From NCBI GenBank assembly GCA_913063005.1, contig CAJXZI010000034.1:1-13024 (forward strand): a DNA stretch of 13,024 bases, written 5' to 3'. The position numbers and the translations under genes were made by a program. Below the pieces are notes generated by a model. It searched no databases, was not told the DNA's origin, and was given only the letters and a program-made list of their open reading frames with translations. This document shows, piece by piece, positions 7,777 through 13,024 of this stretch (position 1 is its first letter; every line of letters begins with the position of its first letter). Origin of the DNA: an uncultured Halieaceae bacterium. Lineage in GTDB: Bacteria; Pseudomonadota; Gammaproteobacteria; Pseudomonadales; Halieaceae.

Positions 7777-8060
7777 TAATCAATTACCCGCGGTACTAAA
7801 AAGTAGTTTTGCTCAGAAGCGGGTGCGTTCTGCATGAGGCCTGCGCGATCGACCAAGGTCTCCACCCTGTCTGTGCGAAGCGGTTGGGATTCGGTGCAGG
7901 GGTTGACCATGGGATTTACGCCGTTGGTGTCGACCATGGTGAGTGCCTCAAAGAGAGCCAAGGTCTGATTAAACTCTTTGGTGACTTTGTCTATGTCGCT
8001 ATCAGCAATGGTGAGACGCGCTAATTCAGCCACGTCTCTGACTGTTGTTGTCTGAGTCAC
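7776..8060 (-). CDS. gatC: Aspartyl/glutamyl-tRNA amidotransferase subunit C
   Basis: The small subunit that wraps and stabilises the GatA-GatB interface. From GTG 8060 it has 94 residues, close to the family norm of about 95, and starts close to the conserved helix containing VAELARL (10-16). A central VDTNGVNP (43-50) and the C-terminal NYFLVPRVID (85-94) are characteristic. The frame is open to an ATG at 8102, which would add 14 unconserved residues. The GTG is chosen because AGGTAG sits just upstream, the length fits, and the ATG lies within a possible -10 box (TATGAT). It is the first gene of the gatC-gatA-gatB operon, divergent from mreB. Confidence 0.92.
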   Translation of the reverse strand: MTQTTTVRDVAELARLTIADSDIDKVTKEFNQTLALFEALTMVDTNGVNPMVNPCTESQPLRTDRVETLVDRAGLMQNAPASEQNYFLVPRVID

Positions 8061-8110
8061 GGTACTACCTGCTAGATCTGGGTTGAAGTGTGAAACTATC
8101 ATAATCCAGC

Positions 8111-8139
8111 TTGCTCAAAAACTGTCCGATTGTTACATT
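8111..8139 (+). promoter_or_regulatory. Candidate mreB promoter (weak)
   Basis: TTGCTC and TACATT are separated by exactly 17 bases, about 120 bases upstream of the mreB ATG. Spacing is ideal, but the boxes match the sigma70 consensus only moderately. The mre operon may have other promoters that I could not recognise. Confidence 0.25.
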
Positions 8140-8160
8140 TCACCGAGATATTGCATTACG

Positions 8161-8197
8161 CTGGCTGGGGCCAGTTTTCGGGAGAGGCGGCGCCCGA
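8161..8197 (+). promoter_or_regulatory. Two adjacent hairpins in the mreB leader
   Basis: CTGGC (8161-8165) pairs with GCCAG (8170-8174) over a TGGG loop and is followed at once by TTTT, giving a short terminator-like element. Directly after it TCGGG (8178-8182) pairs with CCCGA (8193-8197) around a ten-base loop. Together they could act as a leader attenuator or regulatory structure for mreB. The stems are only five bases long, so chance remains quite possible. Confidence 0.3.
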
Positions 8198-8261
8198 GTA
8201 GTTGGTGAGGGGGCTCATTGACTACGATGTACACCAAGTACCAATCCATGGGCAGAAAACA

Positions 8262-9305
8262 ATGCTAAAGCGCTTACGAGGGATGTTCTCAACCGATCTG
8301 TCGATCGACCTCGGAACGGCCAACACCTTAATTTATGTAAAAGACCGAGGGATCATTTTAGATGAACCTTCGGTAGTCGCGATTCGCGTGCACAACGGTC
8401 AAAAATCGATTGAAGCGGTTGGCACAGAGGCGAAGCGTATGCTGGGCAGGACACCCGGTAACATCACGGCAATTCGGCCGCTGAAAGACGGTGTGATCGC
8501 TGATTTTCAAGTCACGGAGAAAATGCTTCAGCACTTCATTTTGAAAGTACACGACCAGCACTCCTCTTGGTTGCGACCGAGTCCTCGTGTGCTCATTTGT
8601 GTGCCGTGTCTTTCGACCCAAGTTGAACGTGAGGCGATCCGTCGCTCTGCCGAGGGTGCAGGCGCCCGTGATGTCAGGCTCATTGAGGAGCCAATGGCGG
8701 CGGCCATCGGCGCTGGTCTCAAGGTCGAAGAGGCCGTTGGTTGTATGGTGGTGGATATCGGTGGTGGGACTACCGAAATCGCGTTGATTTCTCTCAGCGG
8801 TGTTGTGTACAGAGACTCGATCAGGGTTGGTGGCGATCGCTTCGACGAGGCAATTGTGGCTCACGTGCGTCGTCGTTTTGGTTGCCTGATTGGTGACGCG
8901 ACGGCGGAGCGAATCAAGCAAGAAGTAGGTTGTGTATGGGTGAATAGCGAGCAGCGCGAAATTGACGTTCGCGGGCGTCACCTCGCTGAGGGTGTGCCAA
9001 GAACCTTCACGCTCAATAGCACTGATGTCATGACTGCGCTCGAGGAGCCGGTCGACGCGATTATTCGTGCAGTCAGAATGGCACTTGAACAGGCGCCACC
9101 TGAGCTTGCAGCGGATATTGCTGAGACGGGCATTGTGCTCACCGGTGGCGGCGCTTTATTGCGCGACCTTGATGCGCGCATTGCTGAAGAAACAGGGTTG
9201 CCCGTGCTGATTGCGGAGGATCCCCTTACCTGCGTGGTTCGGGGCGGTGGTATGGCACTAGAATTGATGGACAACTACTCACTGGACCTGATGTCGACCG
9301 AGTAG
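8262..9305 (+). CDS. mreB: Rod-shape-determining actin homologue MreB
   Basis: A bacterial actin that forms membrane-bound antiparallel filaments and guides the elongation machinery for lateral peptidoglycan synthesis. From ATG 8262 it has 347 residues, as in E. coli. It begins MLKRLRGMFSTDLSIDLGTANT, almost identical to E. coli, and includes the amphipathic N-terminal membrane anchor. Phosphate-1 motif DLGTANT is at 16-22, LGRTPGNI at 61-68, IEEPMAAAIGAG at 141-152, phosphate-2 DIGGGTTE at 165-172, and TGGGALL is the adenosine motif near the C-terminus. The frame is open upstream to 8202, but those 20 residues are not family-like. No strong Shine-Dalgarno precedes the ATG. VPCLST (114-119) replaces the commoner VPxGxT loop. 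It is the first gene of mreBCD-maf-yhdP. Confidence 0.97.
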   Translation: MLKRLRGMFSTDLSIDLGTANTLIYVKDRGIILDEPSVVAIRVHNGQKSIEAVGTEAKRMLGRTPGNITAIRPLKDGVIADFQVTEKMLQHFILKVHDQHSSWLRPSPRVLICVPCLSTQVEREAIRRSAEGAGARDVRLIEEPMAAAIGAGLKVEEAVGCMVVDIGGGTTEIALISLSGVVYRDSIRVGGDRFDEAIVAHVRRRFGCLIGDATAERIKQEVGCVWVNSEQREIDVRGRHLAEGVPRTFTLNSTDVMTALEEPVDAIIRAVRMALEQAPPELAADIAETGIVLTGGGALLRDLDARIAEETGLPVLIAEDPLTCVVRGGGMALELMDNYSLDLMSTE

Positions 9306-9326
9306 CACTCCAAGGTCAACACCACC

Positions 9327-9333
9327 AGAGGAG
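9327..9333 (+). promoter_or_regulatory. Strong Shine-Dalgarno for mreC ahead of an ATC codon
   Basis: AGAGGAG ends six bases before ATC 9340, an ideal distance. No ATG, GTG or TTG lies in any sensible position behind it. It therefore points to ATC as the mreC initiation codon. Confidence 0.6.
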
Positions 9334-9339
9334 CCTGTC

Positions 9340-10167
9340 ATCGCAACGCTTTTTTCACGACCAAAGTATCTGACGCTGAGATTGCTATCACTGGTTTTGG
9401 CGGGGTGGTTGCTTTTTGGTTTGGCTCGTGAAACATCTTTCGTTAAGCAGTTGAGTGGCTGGGGCGCTGATATCAGCGCAGTGTCTCTATCGATTATTGA
9501 AATACCAAAAGGCCTTTTTCAGTCTGCGATCGAATACTCAGAGTCACGCGGTCAAATGCGAGCGCGGATTCAAGAGCTAGAGGATCGGAATCTTATTCTC
9601 AGTGCGAGAGCTCAGCGCATGGAGGCATTAGCGGCTGAGAACATGCGGTATCGGGCAATGCTTAATTCACCTGTTGCTGATGATGCTACCATGTTCGTAG
9701 CTCGCATCATTGCTGTGTCGCCTGATCCTAACAGGCATCTCTTGACCATTGATCGGGGGGAGCGCGATGGGGTCAGTGAAGGTGCCCCTATTTTGAACGC
9801 GGATGGTGTCATGGGGCAGCTGGTGCAAGTTGGGGTGTCAGCAAGTCGAGCTCTACTCGTTACCGATAGCCAACATGGCCTGCCTGTATTGAATAATCGA
9901 ACAGGGCAGCGTGGAATTGCTGAAGGTGTGGGCCAGTTCAATCGGCTGCTCGTGAGAAACTTGGCGAGTACGTCGGAGGTTGCGGTGGGCGACTTGTGGG
10001 TAACCTCAGGTTTGGGAGGGCGGTTTCCTGCGGGTTACCCGGTGGGCGTCACTGTTGGGACGACAACTTCTGCTGATGCAGCCTATCTCACCGTATCACT
10101 TGAACCGCTTGCGAAGCTCGATGTTGAGAGTCACGTACTCATCCTCACCAGCACTGAGCCTGAATAG
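9340..10167 (+). CDS. mreC: Rod-shape-determining protein MreC
   Basis: A bitopic inner-membrane protein with a periplasmic beta-barrel head that joins MreB/MreD to the elongasome synthases. From ATC 9340 it has 275 residues. A short cytoplasmic LFSRPKYLTLRLL, typical of MreC, is followed by a membrane helix at about 17-32, a coiled coil around 65-100 rich in Glu, Arg and Ala, and the two-lobed periplasmic domain with LLTIDRGERDGV, GVMGQLVQVG, LVTDSQHGLPV and DLWVTSGLGGRFPAGYPVG. The only standard start is TTG 9382, which would cut into the conserved N-terminus and membrane helix. In-frame codons from 9292 to 9381 include no ATG, GTG or TTG. ATC 9340 behind AGAGGAG is my choice; CTG 9370, CTG 9376 or a base error are alternatives. 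It follows mreB by 34 bases and precedes mreD by 10. Confidence 0.93.
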   Translation: MATLFSRPKYLTLRLLSLVLAGWLLFGLARETSFVKQLSGWGADISAVSLSIIEIPKGLFQSAIEYSESRGQMRARIQELEDRNLILSARAQRMEALAAENMRYRAMLNSPVADDATMFVARIIAVSPDPNRHLLTIDRGERDGVSEGAPILNADGVMGQLVQVGVSASRALLVTDSQHGLPVLNNRTGQRGIAEGVGQFNRLLVRNLASTSEVAVGDLWVTSGLGGRFPAGYPVGVTVGTTTSADAAYLTVSLEPLAKLDVESHVLILTSTEPE

Positions 10168-10177
10168 GTCTCTTGAT

Positions 10178-10666
10178 ATGATGGATCAGCGCAGTGTTTA
10201 CGGCTCAATGTTGTGTTCTATCGTGTTGGCCACATTGTTATTGCAGACCATTTACACGCCGACCCTTGGCGATTGGCTTCCTAGAATCATCGAGCTTTGT
10301 GCCTGCTACTGGATAATCGTGTCACCTGCGACATTTGGAATCATTTTCGCTTTTCTAGTGGGGGTTCTTGTGAGCTTACTCGAGGGTAGCTTCCTCGGGA
10401 GTGCGTCAATCGGTCTATCGCTAGTAGCGTACGTTTTACTGGGTAATATTCATACTATCCGTCAGCTCGATGCCATATCTCAGTCGCTACTGATCTTTCT
10501 TCTCATCGCTATTTACTTGGCATGCCATCGACTCACACTGTCATTGGTTGGTGTGTCAACAGACGGGCTCTCTTACCTGCTTTCGGCGGGTGTGTCGGCC
10601 CTAGTTTGGCGCCCGTTTTGTGCGGGCTTGAATCGGGTCCGATACGAATTAGGGCGGCTCTTGTGA
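10178..10666 (+). CDS. mreD: Rod-shape-determining protein MreD
   Basis: A small polytopic inner-membrane partner of MreC in the elongasome. From ATG 10178 it has 162 residues, the same as E. coli MreD, with about five hydrophobic segments. ATG 10181 is equally possible; AGG upstream at 10166-10168 overlaps the mreC stop. The open frame extends back inside mreC (10055), but that part reads as an out-of-frame shadow and is rejected. LLEGSFLG around residues 69-76 matches the family's DLLxGxxLG region, although the usual Asp is replaced here by Ser (VSLLEG). Identification rests on size, hydrophobicity and position between mreC and maf as much as on motifs, because MreD evolves quickly. Confidence 0.93.
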   Translation: MMDQRSVYGSMLCSIVLATLLLQTIYTPTLGDWLPRIIELCACYWIIVSPATFGIIFAFLVGVLVSLLEGSFLGSASIGLSLVAYVLLGNIHTIRQLDAISQSLLIFLLIAIYLACHRLTLSLVGVSTDGLSYLLSAGVSALVWRPFCAGLNRVRYELGRLL

Positions 10667-10696
10667 GCGTCATATTTGTATGAGGGTCATAGGTTT

Positions 10697-11275
10697 ATGA
10701 GAGTCACTCTGGCCAGTGCAAGTCCTCGGCGGCGAGAGTTACTCTCATTCCTGTTGAGGGAGTTCGATTGTTTCTCGGCTGACATCGATGAGACGCCTCG
10801 TCCCTATGAAGCGCCCGACAATTACGTGCTTAGAATGGCGATAGAAAAAGCTGCAGCGGTAAATAGTGAGCAAGGCGCGGTTATTGGGTCTGATACGGTG
10901 GTCGTTTTATCCGGCAATATTTTGCAAAAACCGACCTCTATTGAGGATGCGCGGGGAATGATAAGCGCTTTGAGTGGTCAAACTCATCATGTGATGACAG
11001 CGGTTGCGCTCATGGCAAATGGTGATTTAAGGACCGTGGTGTCCACAACAAAGGTAACGTTTGCGCCGCTTGATAACGCCGTTATCGACGCTTATCTCAC
11101 TACGGATGAGCCTTGGGATAAAGCCGGCGCCTATGGCATTCAAGGGCTTGCAGGGTCTTTTGTGCGCGCTATCGAGGGAAGTTACAGCTCAGTCGTTGGT
11201 TTGCCTCTCTGCGAGACGAGAGAGCTGCTCGAGGGCGTGGGCATTCGCACCCGGGTGACTGCTGCGCATGCTTGA
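10697..11275 (+). CDS. maf: Maf-family nucleoside triphosphate pyrophosphatase (YhdE type, dTTP/UTP)
   Basis: A cytoplasmic Maf protein that hydrolyses non-canonical and canonical nucleotides (dTTP, UTP and modified forms in YhdE relatives) to monophosphates. It is linked to nucleotide-pool cleaning and septum control. From ATG 10697 it has 192 residues. LASASPRRRELL (5-16) is the substrate-loop signature, DIDE (29-32) follows, and SDTVV (65-69) contains the probable catalytic Asp66. QKP (77-79) and WDKAGAYGIQGLAG further on are also typical. The frame is open to TTG 10676, which would add seven unconserved residues; the ATG with GAGGG ten bases upstream is preferred. The gene lies 30 bases after mreD and overlaps the next gene by eight bases, so it belongs to the mre operon. 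The YhdE subgroup is assigned from operon position and overall motif pattern. Confidence 0.95.
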   Translation: MRVTLASASPRRRELLSFLLREFDCFSADIDETPRPYEAPDNYVLRMAIEKAAAVNSEQGAVIGSDTVVVLSGNILQKPTSIEDARGMISALSGQTHHVMTAVALMANGDLRTVVSTTKVTFAPLDNAVIDAYLTTDEPWDKAGAYGIQGLAGSFVRAIEGSYSSVVGLPLCETRELLEGVGIRTRVTAAHA

Positions 11276-13024
11276 GCGAGCCTATCGGTTTACTGTCGGA
11301 TTCCTGTGGCGAACCGTGTTGGTGTTGCTCGTTGGACTTGCAGCGGCCGTTAGCTCAACAACCGTACTTTTATCAATGTTGCCTTCGGTAAATGAGGTCT
11401 TGGCGGAGACGATCGAAGCGCGCACCGGCTTTGGAGCCCGTATAGGATCACTCGAAGGGGAAATGTCGGGTTTTCGACCAAGGCTGACAGTGGCAGACCT
11501 CAGTCTCACCCAAGCGTCGTTGCAGGGTAACGCTCACGCTGCACACGGTGCCGCTCAAGCTGCCTCCCAAACCGGTTCTCACAACACAGGCTCGGATGCA
11601 CTCATTTTCCAGGCGAGCACCTTGCAGATAACCGTTAACCCATGGCGAAGTCTGCTTCAACGCCAGCTTATCTTATCGGAGGTGAAGGCACGTAATGTAG
11701 AAATTCCTGCAAGACTGGAGAATGCCGCGGGCAGTATTGTCATTCCTATTGATCCTGGCATTTTTGCAAGTGAGATAGAGAGGCTGACCCTACAAAACAC
11801 GCGTGTGATGTTGCTGAGAGATCAAGGAGAGGATGAGGATGAACTCCTCCTTGAGGTGGATCTAGATTTAAAACGTGATGGTAGCCGACGCGAGTTGCAG
11901 CTTAGTGCGCGTGGTAGTGGTGATCTGACCATCAACGCAGCCGGATCAGGTGTTGGGGATCCTTTCGATCTGCGTGGGTTCAGAGGAAACATCGAAGGGC
12001 AAATTACTGCAACTGATATTGCCGTAATGGCCGCGTTTTTCGATCTGCCGGTATCTGGAAACGGGGATATCCTTTTTTGGACTGATGCTGCCGATGGCTT
12101 GTTTACGTCGACGTTCAAGGCTGATGGCGAGGTATCCATCCAAGCCGACGCAAATTCATCGAACCAAATCGCTTTGTCAGTACTGGGTGTCGCTGAATCA
12201 CAAGGAATCGGTACTTGGCTCAATTTCGATACCATCGATCTTGCACTCGATGGAACGCGCTTGGCATTAAAAGACGTGCATCTCGGCTTGCTCGAGGATT
12301 CGTGGTCGGTAGTCATGAATGACGTAGACATTGCAGATGCTACCGCCACCGTTATCGGCACCAACTTAATTCCGGAAGAGATTGTTGAAAGAGTTAAACC
12401 CATGCGTCCTTCAGGGCGAATTAATGCAGTGAGTGTGTCAGGGGATTACGGGAAGCTGGATATTCGACGGGTAGCTATAGACGTGGACAGCTTTGGCATT
12501 GTTGAAAACGCGCCATTACCCGGTGTCACCAATCTTTCAGCGACGGTAGGCTACGAGAACGGTGCCGGCACCATACAAATCCAAAGCGAAGATTTTTCTT
12601 TCTCGATTCCCACTCAGTTCAAAGACCCGCTGGCACTTGGTAGTGTTTCGGCCGTTGGTGAGTTTGCCGTCATTGAGGATCGAATATTGATTCGGGATGG
12701 GCGTGTTTACAGCGACGCGGGCGATTTTATCGCGAAGGGTTTGATCTCTGCGAGTTTACCGCTGAGTGCTGACAGCGCGGTTGGTCCAGAGATAAGTGTT
12801 GTACTTGGTGCAGAGAGTGCGCCGTCTGATCGCGTGCTGAAGTTCACACCTTACACGATCGATGCGGAGGCCTATCAGTGGATGCAGTCCTCGATTGGCG
12901 ACGGCGCTGCGAGGGATGTGGGTTTTGTGATGCGTGGTGGTTTACGCCGCCTAGATTATCCCCTTAGATCTATCCAGCTCTCGGCGCTTGCGGACTTGAA
13001 GACGGTGCAGTTGATGCCGGGTTT
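11268..13024 (+). CDS. yhdP: YhdP-like AsmA-family envelope protein (5' part, runs off the window)
   Basis: The N-terminal 585 residues of a large protein of the YhdP family (AsmA-like repeating beta-groove proteins; YhdP helps move phospholipid between inner and outer membranes in E. coli). The frame is open from ATG 11268 to the last base, so the gene is cut by the window edge; the full family length is about 1,250-1,300 residues. A short cytoplasmic start is followed by one membrane anchor at about 12-38 and then periplasmic beta-rich sequence. The family pattern includes LPSVNEVLAETIEARTGFG near 38-56, VNPWRSLLQRQLILSEV (123-139) and FTPYTIDAEAYQWM late in the window. Residues 83-110 are low complexity (Ala, Gln, His, Ser, Gly) and 186-200 are acidic. 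ATG 11268 overlaps the maf stop by eight bases (ATGCTTGA), implying coupled translation. In E. coli and Pseudomonas rng/cafA sits between these two genes, but not here. Confidence 0.9.
   Translation, partial: MLERAYRFTVGFLWRTVLVLLVGLAAAVSSTTVLLSMLPSVNEVLAETIEARTGFGARIGSLEGEMSGFRPRLTVADLSLTQASLQGNAHAAHGAAQAASQTGSHNTGSDALIFQASTLQITVNPWRSLLQRQLILSEVKARNVEIPARLENAAGSIVIPIDPGIFASEIERLTLQNTRVMLLRDQGEDEDELLLEVDLDLKRDGSRRELQLSARGSGDLTINAAGSGVGDPFDLRGFRGNIEGQITATDIAVMAAFFDLPVSGNGDILFWTDAADGLFTSTFKADGEVSIQADANSSNQIALSVLGVAESQGIGTWLNFDTIDLALDGTRLALKDVHLGLLEDSWSVVMNDVDIADATATVIGTNLIPEEIVERVKPMRPSGRINAVSVSGDYGKLDIRRVAIDVDSFGIVENAPLPGVTNLSATVGYENGAGTIQIQSEDFSFSIPTQFKDPLALGSVSAVGEFAVIEDRILIRDGRVYSDAGDFIAKGLISASLPLSADSAVGPEISVVLGAESAPSDRVLKFTPYTIDAEAYQWMQSSIGDGAARDVGFVMRGGLRRLDYPLRSIQLSALADLKTVQLMPG

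Larger units (their letters stand above)
8061..8261. other. Divergent promoter/leader region gatC / mreB
   Basis: About 200 bases separating the gat operon from the mre operon, where the main promoters of both must lie. A weak plus-strand promoter candidate is TTGCTC (8111-8116) with a 17-base spacer to TACATT (8134-8139), matching three and four of six consensus bases. On the minus strand TATGAT around 8097-8102 could be a -10 for gatC. Two small hairpins follow in the mreB leader. No open frame here looks genuine. Confidence 0.4.

Noticed and set aside
8202..8261. Twenty-residue N-terminal extension of MreB
   Set aside because: ATG 8262 begins exactly at the conserved MLKRLRGMFS and gives the E. 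coli length. The extension has no family resemblance and overlaps likely leader hairpins.
8248..8268. Six-codon mini-frame overlapping the mreB start
   Set aside because: It starts at ATG 8248 and its stop overlaps the mreB ATG region, but it has no ribosome site and such tiny frames arise easily by chance.
8358..8981. Minus-strand open frame of about 207 codons inside mreB
   Set aside because: It lies wholly within a clearly coding, conserved gene, has no recognisable motif and looks like a complement-frame shadow.
10055..10177. Upstream extension of the mreD frame inside mreC
   Set aside because: It is out of frame with the well-conserved end of mreC, is polar and unlike any MreD N-terminus. 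ATG 10178 after the mreC stop gives the standard MreD length.
11822..12403. Minus-strand open frame of 193 codons opposite yhdP
   Set aside because: It is Ser/Pro/Arg-rich and without motifs, as expected for the complement of the yhdP frame, which is continuously open and family-like.
1..13024. Mobile element, CRISPR array, defence system, tRNA or rRNA gene
   Set aside because: I looked for transposase or integrase motifs, terminal inverted repeats, regularly spaced repeats and cloverleaf patterns and found none. The genes are housekeeping types in a known order.

Overview
The window looks like ordinary chromosome from a gammaproteobacterium, with balanced base composition by eye and dense gene packing. 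The best clue to the lineage is the gene order gatB-gatA-gatC on the minus strand, divergent from mreB-mreC-mreD-maf-yhdP on the plus strand. This order is known from Pseudomonas and relatives. Protein motifs (MreB the same length as E. coli MreB, CysZ, NorM, an RhlB-like helicase, an SmrA-type Smr protein) agree with a free-living, probably aquatic or marine gammaproteobacterium. I cannot place it to genus.

Layout. 1-212: downstream of norM, nothing convincing. 213-1592 (-): norM-type MATE efflux pump. 1593-1875: divergent intergenic region with a perfect hexanucleotide tandem repeat and several small inverted repeats. 1876-3126 (+): rhlB-like DEAD-box RNA helicase. 3127-3321: short convergent gap. 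3322-4056 (-): cysZ. 4057-4230: divergent gap. 4231-4818 (+): SmrA-type Smr-domain protein. 4868-8060 (-): gatC-gatA-gatB operon with one-base stop/start overlaps. 8061-8261: divergent leader region. 8262-11275 (+): mreB, mreC, mreD, maf. 11268 to the window edge (+): 5' part of a yhdP-like AsmA-type gene, still open at the last base.

How the genes work together. GatCAB amidates mischarged Glu-tRNA(Gln) and/or Asp-tRNA(Asn). MreBCD is the rod-shape module that organises lateral cell-wall synthesis. Maf is a nucleotide pyrophosphatase linked to house-cleaning and division. YhdP is an envelope-spanning lipid-transport candidate. The left half is a series of unrelated single housekeeping or transport genes.

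I see no phage, IS element, CRISPR array, defence island or RNA gene, and no novel multi-gene system. The points most worth a second look are: mreC, whose conserved N-terminus can only be reached from a non-canonical start (best candidate ATC at 9340 behind a strong Shine-Dalgarno); the eight-copy hexamer repeat between norM and rhlB; the absence of rng/cafA between maf and yhdP; and a low-complexity insertion in YhdP.
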